From: Strigamia acuminata
Taxonomy: Eukaryota; Arthropoda; Chilopoda; Geophilomorpha; Linotaeniidae
Assembly (NCBI GenBank): GCA_949358305.1
Contig: OX442316.1
Span: forward strand, 1,490,001-1,550,000
Reading direction: 5' to 3'
Length of the DNA: 60,000 nucleotides
The notes under the pieces were generated by a model. That model made no database searches and was not told the DNA's origin. It was given only the letters and a program-made list of their open reading frames with translations. How positions within the stretch are numbered: position 1 is the stretch's first letter; every line of letters starts with the position of its first letter. Of the stretch, positions 9,477 to 19,397 are shown piece after piece. The translations under genes and the position numbers were made by a program.

Positions 9477-10733
9477 ATGCGCCTTATGTTCGCGTATGTA
9501 CTTGGTTATGAGTCGATGGATAAAACTTCGTTGGCTGGAGTGGATTTTCCACCGCCAAGGATTCCGTTCGGCAGTGCAAACGTCATCGCTCGTTTTCGTC
9601 ATGCGCACGCATCATATTTGGCACGCATAAAGCAATTGGCCAAAGAGAAGGGAATCCGGCCTTTGACTTGGAAATATCCGGAGGGAGCATACATAATAGC
9701 TGGTGAACAGCCTGCCGAACTTCCGGACCAGTTTGTGACGCCTGAAGGAAAGACCTACGACGTGGAATCGGGCCTGGAACTGTGTTTGACGGCGCCTAGT
9801 GTAATTGCGGACGCAAAAAGAGCTTACTCGGAGCCGGAGAGAGTTGCGGCCGACTTGCCATTTCAGCATTCAAATCTGCGTCCACGACATACGTACGAGG
9901 AGCGAAGTGCGCATCGTTTGAAGGAATACACGCAAAAGGTGACGAAAAGGATTGGAGCGGAGGCAAACCGAGACGCTCACTTCGTGACGGGACGATCCGG
10001 ACCAGCATTGGACGTCTCTTCGGTCATCATCGAGGAAAACGGAGCGGTTGGAGGAGCGCCTATCGCCTTGCCTGTCATCGAATCGACTAAGGAACTTTCG
10101 TTGAACGATCAAGTGGCTAAAAAGGTAGTAAAAAATGAAGAAAACAGAAGAGAGAAAGAGAAAGTTAGCAACATCAACACGATGTCGACCCCGATCATCA
10201 AAACGGAATCAAGCGTGACGGCGGCGGAGGCAAAGCCAATCAACGTTTCGACGGTGACCACTTCGAGCGCTGCTGCGCCGATTATAATTCCATATTTTCG
10301 AGTCGTAAAGAACAAATCATCTTCGATTGAGACGTCTAAATCGAGCCAGGCTGCCCGATCTGTCGATGCCACTACTGTGACCCAATCGAATGTGACTCCA
10401 AAGATGATGACCTCAGTCGTTGCGACATCGGTGCCGATTACGTATTCTGGGATTGCGACTTCAAACACAAAAATGGACACTATCGCAGATTTTAACAAAA
10501 AATTAATCAAAGCTGATTTTTCCCCACAGGTTGACCGAGATATCAAAGCGTTATTGAATTTCACACCGTCTTCATCCATCGCGAATATCGCTGCCGAGAT
10601 TGCGAAAGATGCAGGAGAATGCGCAAAGATCCACGATATCAAGAAATTGGAAAGCAAGATCTCGAATCCAATTGCTACATCCATTTCAGCGGTGCTTGTA
10701 GAACCGTGGATCCTTGGCATAAGCACAGGTTAA
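9477..10733 (+). CDS. Unrecognised 400+-residue ORF
   Basis: A long open frame; the first ATG is at 9477 and an upstream TTG extends it to 9450. I do not recognise a family. The N-terminal third looks like a folded domain, with motifs such as VDFPPPRIPFGS, ASYLARIKQLAKEKG and LTWKYPEGAYI. The middle (about residues 130-220) is charged. The C-terminal half is Ser/Thr/Val-rich and probably disordered. No zinc knuckle, RT or transposase motif is visible. The base composition is more GC-rich than its surroundings, and the two diverged direct repeats bracket it. It could be a gag-like protein of the neighbouring copia ruin, a non-autonomous element ORF, or a captured host exon. The antisense frame at 10109-10726 is a shadow. 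Confidence 0.5.
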   Translation: MRLMFAYVLGYESMDKTSLAGVDFPPPRIPFGSANVIARFRHAHASYLARIKQLAKEKGIRPLTWKYPEGAYIIAGEQPAELPDQFVTPEGKTYDVESGLELCLTAPSVIADAKRAYSEPERVAADLPFQHSNLRPRHTYEERSAHRLKEYTQKVTKRIGAEANRDAHFVTGRSGPALDVSSVIIEENGAVGGAPIALPVIESTKELSLNDQVAKKVVKNEENRREKEKVSNINTMSTPIIKTESSVTAAEAKPINVSTVTTSSAAAPIIIPYFRVVKNKSSSIETSKSSQAARSVDATTVTQSNVTPKMMTSVVATSVPITYSGIATSNTKMDTIADFNKKLIKADFSPQVDRDIKALLNFTPSSSIANIAAEIAKDAGECAKIHDIKKLESKISNPIATSISAVLVEPWILGISTG

Positions 10734-10751
10734 TTCCATTCCTCAGGGACG

Positions 10752-11150
10752 CCGCCATCTTGGATTTGGAGGAGAAACGCCCACTTTTTCACCTGTGGTT
10801 GACTTGAAATGTTTCTATTCACTCTGCCTGTTTTTCCCACGTTGTTTGTGGCCCATAACCTTGTTGAGTTGTATTGCAAACTTCTGCAAATAGTGGCAAA
10901 TGTAGTGGATTGGAAAAACACATCAGGTGAAAGAATAAGACATCATGTTAACAGGTGAGAACCAAAATATCAAGTGAGTTTTATTGATTGGTCACATGAC
11001 CTCTTTGCAATAAGAGCCACCTGTAGGCAGCATACAAACACTGTATGTAAACAAACACTGCGATTACTCGCATTGGCCAAATACATGCATTAACACCGGG
11101 TTACATGATAATACGAAAAGATATGCATATGTACATGTGGTAAATAGTAA
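10752..11150 (+). repeat. Diverged direct repeat, right copy
   Basis: Second member of the pair described at 9012. It begins GCCGCCATCTTGG, a match to the YY1 motif on the minus strand. It ends immediately before the truncated copia pol. Confidence 0.65.
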
Positions 11151-13132
11151 TTGCTTATTAATATACGCCATATCTTAACACAAGTGACGAGAGTAGGAAT
11201 AATAGTGGGATATTCGGCCAACCGGAAAGCCTATCGTTTATATGACAAAGCACGGGGGCATATAATTGAATTGAGGGACGTTTATTTCGAGGAAATGGCG
11301 CGCGACAGCAAGGCGCAGGAGGAGCAAATTGCGGAAATGATGGCCCAGGAAGACACATTGGGGGACACAGAAGGGGAGAACCGACGGCAGGACGAGGCAC
11401 CCGAGGAGGAGGAACAAGACGGAGGAATTGGCAACGATGAGAGTGACGAGGACGTTGCAGATGAAAGTGACGATGACGTTGCGGACGAACGTGACAAGGA
11501 TGTAGAACAAGAGCCCGATGAGGGACCAGTCGTGCAAGCGCGGGAAAGGAGACCGATAGGAACATTTGCGGAAAGGCAGCTGAGACTTCATGGTCAGTTG
11601 CAGGCGAGGGAGAGGATTCTCCAAGAACGTGACGACGATCCGAAAGGATCGCTCACAAGGGCGCGGGTGGAGATGTAGCCAGAGTTATCAAGTCTTTATT
11701 CACTCCCACGACATACACGGAAGCGGTGGAATGCGAAGAACGCGATCATTGGGTGAAGGCAATGGAAAATGAGATGAGTTCCATGGGGATTCACAAGGTG
11801 TGGAGATTAGAGGCTCGATCGGAATCCAAGAAGCCGATCAAAAGCAAGTGGGTGTTTAGAATAAAATTACACTTAGACGGTTGTATCAAGAAATACAAAG
11901 CAAGACTAGTAGCGGTGGGCTGTGGCCAGAAACCAGGAGAAGATTACGACAGAACTTTCGCGCCAGTAATGAAAATTCAATCTCTGCGGTAGTTGCTGGC
12001 AATTGCAGCTAAAAAGAAACTTCGAATTAGGCAGTATGACGTTGAAACGGCATACTTATACGGTCTACTCGATGAGGAAATACATATGTTGCAACCAGAG
12101 AGTTTTGCAGTTCCAGGACAAGAGGACAAGATATGTTTTTGGCAGAAGAGTCTGTATGGACTGCGACAGTCAGGCAGATGTTGGAATAAACGACTAAATC
12201 AGGCATTAAAGGACATTGGTTTACAGCGGTTAAAAGGGGACCCGTGTGTTTATACCTGCATCGAGGAAGATTCTTATTTTGCTGTCGGGATATTCGTCAA
12301 CAGATGCAGTGATAGATTGTCACATGAACGAATTGGGAAAAATATTCAAACTGACGCCAAGAAGATTGTGAAGAAGTATGGAATGGACGGTTGTGCGGCA
12401 AAGCAAACTCCTTTGCCAAATGACCAAAACCTGGACGTGACAGGAGATTCGAAACCAGTTGACAGAGGCCTTTACCAAGAAATCCTTGGGAGTTTGATGT
12501 ATCTAATGCTTGGGTCGAGGCCGGACCTAGCTTATGCTGTGAGCAAGCTATCTACGTTTTCCACCAAGCCGACCGAGATGCATCTAAACGCTTTGAAGAG
12601 AGTACTTCAGTACGTAAAGGGGACAACCCATTATGGAATTCTATTTGACAGGACCCGAGGACCGTTAGAGCTCATGACAGATGCAAGTTGGAGCGTCGGA
12701 CCAGATGCGAGATTGTTCAGCGGTTACATCGTAACGTACGGTGGATCTTTGGTCAGTTGGAAGACCAAAAAGCAACAACTCGTAACTTTGTCGTCATGTG
12801 AAGCCGAAATTGTGGCGTTTTCCGAGGGGGTCAAGGAGCTCAAGTGGGTGCGGGGACTGATTGCAGAGTTGCAAATGGAGAGCATTCAGACGGGACTTAA
12901 CACGTTCTGCGACAGTTCGGCGATTGACTTCTCTGAAGACGTACAGTTGGGAGAGAGGACAAAGCACCTACTCAGGAAATATATGTTCATAAAAGATGAA
13001 GTTGAAGTGGGTAACATCAAGTTGAATTTTGTTCCAACCGAGGCAATGATGGCAGATCCTTTGACAAAACCTGTGTCGGGAGAAAAGCTAAAGAAATTTG
13101 CAAGAAACATGAAATTTGATTTTAAGGGTTGA
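11151..13132 (+). pseudogene. Ty1/copia Pol remnant (IN C-terminus, RT, RNase H)
   Basis: Decayed copia polyprotein. The first frame (11151-11678) encodes the integrase C-terminus (GYSANRKAYRLYD, then LRDVYFEE) followed by an acidic linker. A different frame from about 11680 gives the RT start (WVFRIKLHLDG, KARLVAVG, FAPVMKIQSLR), then a TAG at 11990-11992. From 11993 it continues with LYGLRQSGRCWNKRLN. After GIFV near 12300 the expected YVDD catalytic box and the following region are missing, replaced by an internal deletion that joins to KQTPLPND. RNase H follows (TDASWS near 12678, SSCEAE near 12795, ADPLTKP near 13050) and ends in TGA. The frameshift, stop and deleted active site make it inactive; gag, protease and most of the integrase are absent. 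Confidence 0.9.
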
Positions 13133-13577
13133 GTCATGATGTAAAAAGATTCATTTATCATTGTAAAACGAAAAGGGGACTTGTGAGAGTGCGTTTGACA
13201 AATGATGTAAATCTGTTATTATTTGATCGTGACAACCGTCGTTTTGGTTATGTTTGGTTGTCATGACTATCGTTGTTTGTTGTGTGATTGTAATGGTGCC
13301 GATGAGAGGTGAAGGAGAATTAAAGAGTGCCAAAAGTTGTGTTTAAATTACCAAACCGGTATGTTTAATTTGCCTCAGAAGAAAGGGGTCTTCTTTTACA
13401 GACTTATTATTTAATTCGGAACGAGGAAGAAACCAAGAAACGGCAGGCGTGGATTAACTAATCTATTCAAGACAGTGAGTTAACATTTAAAACATAAAAC
13501 TATTTAAAATTATTTAATAAATATATTCCGGGCAATCTAGTTTCCCAGTGTCAAGCAAATTAACATCACAAAGCAAA
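13133..13577 (+). repeat. Probable 3' end and LTR of the copia element
   Basis: This region follows the copia RNase H stop directly, where the 3' UTR, polypurine tract and LTR should lie. The part 13378-13575 recurs in inverted orientation at 53262-53452, so it is a dispersed unit, and it contains AATAAATA-type sequence suitable for polyadenylation. I could not define exact LTR ends. Confidence 0.55.
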
Positions 13578-13631
13578 TCTATGACCATTTTCGATATACA
13601 GGGTGTTTCGTTTAAGATGCCCAGTCAATTT

Positions 13632-13780
13632 GATTTTATATAAAGCTTCCTATTTATTTTGCTTTTATATAAAGCTTTCTATTTATTTTGATTTTATATA
13701 AAGTTTCCTATTTATTTTGATTTTATATAAAGTTTCCTATTTATTTTGATTTTATATAAAGTTTCCTATTTATTTTGATG
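13632..13780 (+). repeat. 29-bp minisatellite, about 5 copies
   Basis: Tandem copies of a 29-bp unit beginning GATTTTATATAAAG and ending in CTATTTATTTT. The first two copies are slightly diverged and the last three nearly identical. Confidence 0.9.
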
Positions 13781-14612
13781 CTAAAATACACATGTTAACT
13801 GATTTGCATATGGATAAAACTCTCCATTAGTCATGCTTTATTATTAGAATCTCTTGAATATAATTTTAGCTTAAGTTAATATTAGATATATATTATATTT
13901 AACACAAATTCGCTTCCACATTTTGCGCATTCCTCTACAAAGTGCACACTGCATTGTTATATTTGGAGCTCCCCCATTCGCGGCACCATACGCGGCTTCC
14001 CCATTGGCACCATACGCGGCTTCCTTTTTGCCACCATACGCGGCTGCTGCTTCCTTGTTACCTCCAAATGCGGCGGCGGCGACTTCATTGTTACCAGCAA
14101 ATGAGGCGGCTCTCCCACGATCGGAGCCTCGAACAACTGTTTTGTGGTTGTTCCTCCCAGCACACACAAGCCACGCTAGGCTAGGCTAGATCATTTTACC
14201 CAATGAGGGGAAGACCTTTGGGGCCGTATGTGTACATTTATTTCGTTATTGTCGGGGTTTATTTAATTATTTCTAGTGTTCTCTCATTTCTCATCATAGC
14301 TTTGTAAAGGGAATGCATGATGCCTTGTTAGACATTATTAATAATGCATTGGACATCATGCATCCCCTATTATGTTCATGTATTCTTGTTGTGTGCATCT
14401 GTCACTAGAGCACACTCGTTCTGTATCCAAACTGGCAACGCACTTTAAAACGTGCCTGGATGCATTTTTCCAAGAAAATTGGATTCTGTTTTTAAGTTTA
14501 TGTCAAATAAATTATATTTTTAGTTAAATTCGTTCATTTTCAACGTAACTCCGCTTTACCGCACGTTATCGCTTCCCACACTTTACCATCTTTACCATCT
14601 TTAAATAGAGAA
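13781..14612. other. Spacer with a degenerate GC-rich short repeat
   Basis: No gene is supported. At about 13975-14115 a degenerate repeat built on CACCATACGCGGCTTCC gives alanine/glycine-rich frames on both strands (longest on the minus strand at 13871-14167). I read this as repeat-driven, not a gene. Confidence 0.5.
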
Positions 14613-16372
14613 TTTTTTTTTTTTTTTTTTTTTTTTTACAATTATATTTTTTTTTGTAGTTTCGCGTGATTTTCTGATTAAGAAGCTTGTTTTGCCAAAA
14701 AATAAACATTTCTCGCCAGGCCTGACATTACTACTATTACCAATTTAGAATACGATTCCTATTCATAAGTTTTCTAAACTTTGTTGTTTTTGCTGTGGCA
14801 AGTATTGCATTATGTTTGTTTAGTATGGTTATTATCAAGGACTTATCAAGTCACTACAAGAAGCAAAAGGAAGCAATATCCTACCCAAATACTAATCAAA
14901 TGTACAATAAGTAGCAAACACCATAAGTAGCTGTCCATTGACAGCACATAAAAGGAAACAATGAATGAAAGCAAGACTATGCTTTGTGTCTAGAAAGAAA
15001 ACAAGTGCAGAAATGTGGGGAAAGATGAAAGCCCTTCGTTCGGGGTTGTAGAGGCGCTTTTGTTTGGGGTTGTAATTTCGTGCTCCCATGTTGCATGGAT
15101 GTGTTGCACAACCTTCACAACTAGACACGGTGACGAGAAATTATCAAATGAATAAAACGCTTGAGAGCTGGTCCTCCCTTTTGGAAAAATGCGGAATTCG
15201 ATAAGGTGAAGAATTGAGACTTGGACAAGGGTAAAGGTATTTGAGTTTCCAACAATCATGATGGACTGACTACCTTGGTTGGTGACCACAGACAAATTGG
15301 ACAAGAATTATACAATTTCTCTCCTCGAAATAACAAGCAAGACAAATCAAACCAAAATAATGCCACAAAAAATTAAATAAGAATGAACATAAATTGGAAA
15401 TTTGTTTTAGACTTTGTCGCATTATTGTGGAACAGAATGTAAATAACCCAAATGACCAGAGCTCTCTTCCAGTTCCACTTAGACAAGTCAAGTCATCGGT
15501 TTATCCAGGAGTGACCAACTGATCATTGATGAGGAAAGTTGAATATTGCCCTCTGTCAAACACACAAGAAACAAGCAACACCAAATTCAAAATTTCAAAA
15601 AAAAATCTGAAGAATTGAATTTAAAATACCAAACAAAAGAAAATTAAATTAAAGATATTTCTTGAGTCCATTGTACCCTCAAAATCATACATTTACAAAT
15701 AAATTCATTTTAAATGCATTAGGCTTAAAATGGAACTCAGAAATGAAATTAAGCTTAAAATAGAATCCAGAATTGAAATTAAGCCCAAAATGAATGAAAT
15801 CAGGAATTATCAAACCATCTTAATCCAGTTCCTTCGTTGTGGTGATAGAATTCTGCATAAACACAAAGGAAAGTCGAATGGAATATCGTGAAAAATATCA
15901 ACCAGAGAGAGAGAGAGAAACCGGATGAAAAGGGATAAAAACAAGAGCGAAATGGAAGAGGCAGAGCACGACAAACAAAATCTTGCAGTTCACGTGCCAG
16001 ATGCCCAGATTATTGTTTAGCGTGTGGTATTGTTTATAGCATCGTCATAAAATGCACATCCACACACTCTGCTGTTGAACGAGCAAAACAGCATGGAAAT
16101 GCATAAAACGCAAATTGGATGGCTGCACTGGACTCTATTTCTCTGCTGGGTGGGAAATGTGACCAACCAAACGGCTGACATGCCGGGCAAAAGTGGGGCG
16201 AACGTGAAGGTGGCCATTTTCAATAATTGGACACAATTTATCTGTATTTTTCTTTGAAAAAAATTCAGTTTTGGCTGAAAGGTTGGCTGAAGAGGCAAAC
16301 GGCTTGCTGATTGGTCAAACAACTGGCTGACCACTGACCAGCTGAACACGACCAGCCAGCGAGTTGTTTGGC
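14613..16372 (-). mobile_element. Poly(A)-tailed retroposon, deleted inverted copy
   Basis: Read on the minus strand, this unit starts near 16372 (AAACAACTCGCTGG) and ends in a run of 25 A (T-run 14613-14637). It is closely similar, in inverted orientation, to 49137-52754, but lacks the internal ~1.6 kb found there (50822-52432). Conserved blocks include the segment around 16075-16257 and the 3' block 14638-14905. No RT or endonuclease motif is visible, so it is non-autonomous or an old processed transcript. A (GA)n microsatellite lies near 15907. I found no clear target duplication. Confidence 0.7.
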
Positions 16373-16475
16373 CAGTCAGCCATCAGTCGTTCAACCGACC
16401 TGCAGCCGAATTTTTTTTTAAAAGAAAAAACAGAAATTGTCTCCAGTAATCGCAAAATCACCATCGTCACGATCC
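16200..16475. repeat. Imperfect inverted repeat at the retroposon 5' end
   Basis: The stretch 16200-16275, which contains AATTCAGTTTTGGCTG, is partly mirrored in inverted form at about 16400-16475, which contains CAGCCGAATTTTTTTTT. The spacer is rich in GGCTGA/TCAGCC repeats. The arms are diverged. The other retroposon copy at 49137 keeps only one arm. Confidence 0.45.
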
Positions 16476-17420
16476 TTCAGTCCGCTGAAATGTGTTTTGA
16501 TTCGTGTTTCCATTTCAGCCGTGTCTGTGGCACTGAAGCGCACTTTTTCCGGAAGTGACGTCATAGTGACAAACGCAACACGGAAAAGACCTTTGGAACG
16601 TAGCTACTGTACCGTCTTCACCCGAAAAGAACATTAATGAATCTTCTTTTGCTATGGGAAAATAAAGGATAAGTCACATGACTTGTCTTTTAAGTGCAAC
16701 TTTTGGTCAATTTTAAATAATATTAATCCCCGTTGGCCCCAAAATAAAAGTTTATTGATTTGGTGTACATCTAACAAACACCATGGTGTTAGATTCAAAT
16801 TCAAACTTCAACACCGTGGTCTTATTTTTGGGTGAAGAAGGTAGAATGGGACAAATTTCCAGAAACAAGAGATAAAAAAAATATTAACTGTACCTTGAAA
16901 ACGGATGAAATGAACCAATAAAAACGATGCTGGTTCTGATCACATCTCTCAAGTAAAACTAAACTTCAACTGAAAATAAGCTTAATTTCATCCCTTAAAC
17001 ATAACTAACTACTACTCATCACCACACTACTGACAAGTGAGCATTGCAGTGGTGAATAGGGAGTAGAGCAGAGTCAGTACAGGGCACAACTGCCCCATCT
17101 GGCTTCAGGACCTTACTTCACAGTTCACACACCTGTCTCGGTTGAGACCCAGCACTCTTCTCTTTACTCCCCACACCTCTCAGCTCCCTCTGTACTGAGT
17201 CATCCCAGACCTTGGGGCCATTGGGCAGTGTGTGTGGTAGTGACACAGGTCACCCTTGGGTGGCCAAGCGGTCGTCGCAAAAAAAGAAAAAAATTAAATG
17301 GTCCTCAATGTTACTTTTCCCTTATTTCTTTGGATCAGGATCAAATATTCTGAATGAAAAACATGGAACATCAAAGAAAATTAATGACAAAAATGTTGAT
17401 TTTATTTTTAAAATTTACTT
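16373..17420. other. Spacer with an ETS/CRE-type composite motif
   Basis: No gene is supported. CCGGAAGTGACGTCA at 16549-16563 is a canonical ETS plus CRE composite, usually found in core promoters, but I see no convincing downstream ORF. AACACCATGGTGTT at 16777-16790 is a perfect palindrome. The C-rich stretch 17000-17290 looks like an unclassified repeat ending in an A-rich tail. Confidence 0.4.
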
Positions 17421-17422
17421 AC

Positions 17423-17579
17423 TTGTTAGTGCCTCCATGTCGCAATCTGTAGCATCGTCGTTACCGGTACTCCAAGAATAGACTTCTCGTCACTCGATAG
17501 TGCTAACAAGTGTTTTCCCTCCGGATAGCCAGATAATTTCACTTTCTTCGTCCGAGAACCCGTCTACAAATTGTGCATC
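17423..17579 (-). pseudogene. Antisense copy of HERC2 exon 8 (first RCC1 block)
   Basis: The minus strand resembles the HERC2 exon at 23359-23510. It shares AATTTGTAGACGGGTT, the segment TCCGGAGGGAAAACAC and TTAGCACTATCGAGTGACG. Similarity runs into both flanking introns, so this is a DNA-level duplication, not a retrocopy. A one-base deletion after the GFSD-encoding part shifts the frame to a TGA. The copy keeps an acceptor-like CCGCAG and a donor GTAAGT, the latter closer to consensus than that of the true exon. It lies in the opposite orientation to HERC2, about 1.8 kb upstream of its start. The rest of the gene is not duplicated here as far as I can see. Confidence 0.8.
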
Positions 17580-18090
17580 CTGCGGAAAATTTAAATAAAA
17601 ATGCAAATAAAAATGCAAATTTAATTGCTTCTCGCCCCATCTCCATAATCAGAAGGATTGTGGTCATCTAACTGCCCCCCCCCCCATTTCATGTGCCATC
17701 GCAATTTTCATAAACTTGACTAATTTCAACGGCGTAGCAAGTACAATTTGTGTTACTAGGGGTCGCTATTTTACTCCTCTTATTACTTGATCCACCATTG
17801 CATTTTCAATTTCAGCATCAGCTGTAAACGTACACTTCTGTACAGAAGTGTAAGTGTGTATATCCGGTTGGTACTTGCTTTTTTATATGCTAATAAAAAC
17901 CGGAACTGGCGTCACTGGTGATTTATGCAAACCGGTCAGTCACCAGACTTCTTAGGAATGCGTTCATCCAAGATGAAGCGATGACGTCGGGTTAAGGGAA
18001 GTATGCAAAATAAAAACAATCAAATTACAAACATGATAAACAAATTTTTATTTCATATTAATACAATCTTAATTTATTCTAATTATTCTA
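17580..18090. other. Spacer with a perfect 22-bp palindrome
   Basis: No coding signal. TACACTTCTGTACAGAAGTGTA at 17831-17852 is a perfect palindrome. The rest is unclassified AT-rich DNA. Confidence 0.5.
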
Positions 18091-19397
18091 ATTATCTTTT
18101 CTTAGAGCACTTGGGTGACAACGAGTAGTACAAATTCAATGGAATTTCGTATTTCTGCACAAGATATTCTAATATTTCCTGTAAACTTTTGTTACCATAC
18201 ATACCGTGCTGCCTCATATAAACGCCGGGTTCAAACAGGAACAGGGTCCCGTTTAAGCGCCGGGGGGGGTCAGCGGGCGCGCTAGTCAATAAGCGATTAA
18301 ACCGATTAAATGCCGGGTCTCGAAAAATCACCGATATTTTCCTAAAATATCACAATTTTTTTTAAAAATTTTGCGATTTTCTGGTTAGACGCCTGGCTAG
18401 AAAAAGCCCCGGGCTTCAAATAGGCGGCGGGGGCCTGGAAAACCAAACCAACAAATGCCATCTGATAATGATATATAACATTGTACTACTATGGTTTGTA
18501 ACCGGCACAACTCTTTTCTAACTACGTTTTAATAGTTTCCCAACGAAAACTGATTTATTAAATAAATGGAGACAAGATGGTGAGGCAAACTAAGCTAACC
18601 ACTGAGCATACGCAAAGCAATTTTAATTTAGAATTATTTTCCCGAAACGACATTTCGCAATTTTGAAGCGTCGAGTGACTCGCCCTCAATTGACGAATAA
18701 AGTTTTAATTTTCCTCCAGGTTAAACACTTACGAAATTAGGCTTTCTCCGATGCCAACGTCCGCACTCTCCAGAGTTCACGGTCGCTCGTCAAAACCCAA
18801 ATCCAGATTGAACAAAATAACGAGAAACCTCTTTTTATTCGATGTATAACTAAACCCCAAAAGTTAAAAACACAAAACAAATCCCATTTCAAGATCAAGA
18901 TCATAAAATCACCAAAACTCAAGTTTTAATTCACATTTCCTATACACAGGTTTTAGCGATTCCAACTTTGTTTTCCCCGCAACGGCGCCACCTGGTACGC
19001 AATCGAGAAAGTTACCGATCAGCCGATGGCCGACAGCTGCACCAGCATTGCGGCTGAGAATGATAAAAACAGCATTTAGCTTTCCTTTGCAACCAAATTC
19101 AATTCCAACACCAGCCAATTAACGTAGGTAACGCCCGACACCTACCACAACTTCTCCCACGCACATCCACCCACCTAAACCTCATCTTTTGTCTATTACG
19201 ACTCTCCTGAATTTCTCTTCTTTTTTCCTTAAAAAAAAAGAAAAAAAAAAGTATTTAAATTGTCCTCAATGTCGTTTCACTTTGCACACATTAAAATCGA
19301 ATTGCTGGTGTGTTTGAGTTGGTTTTTAATTTTTAATAATGAATTATTTATGCGCAGGTAATGATAATGCATGTAAACAACTAGAGTCGACTTAAAC
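18091..19397. other. Spacer 5' of HERC2 with a G/C-rich repeat fragment
   Basis: The stretch 18200-18440 contains repeated GCCGGGTT/GCCCCGGGCTT-like pieces of the kind seen in the ends of DNA transposons. The minus frame 18092-18331 in the same place might be a transposon remnant, but I cannot assign it. The minus frame 18909-19118 is a low-confidence ORF. The HERC2 promoter and 5' UTR must lie within about 19140-19397; I see no clear TATA box. Confidence 0.4.

Noticed and set aside
10109-10726. 205-codon minus-strand frame
   Set aside because: Antisense shadow of the unknown plus-strand ORF; hydrophobic, with biased composition.
13871-14167. Ala/Gly-rich minus-strand ORF
   Set aside because: Generated by a degenerate GC-rich short repeat; several frames are open on both strands.
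16017-16349. 110-codon minus frame conserved with 49284-49490
   Set aside because: Both lie in the retroposon copies; similarity of the DNA explains it, and the opposite strand is equally conserved and open.
17220-17290. tRNA-like box (GGGTGGCCAAGCGG) before an A-rich tail
   Set aside because: No cloverleaf or B-box could be matched, so neither a tRNA nor a SINE is supported.
18909-19118. Possible minus-strand gene upstream of HERC2
   Set aside because: Single short frame without recognisable motif or partner exons.
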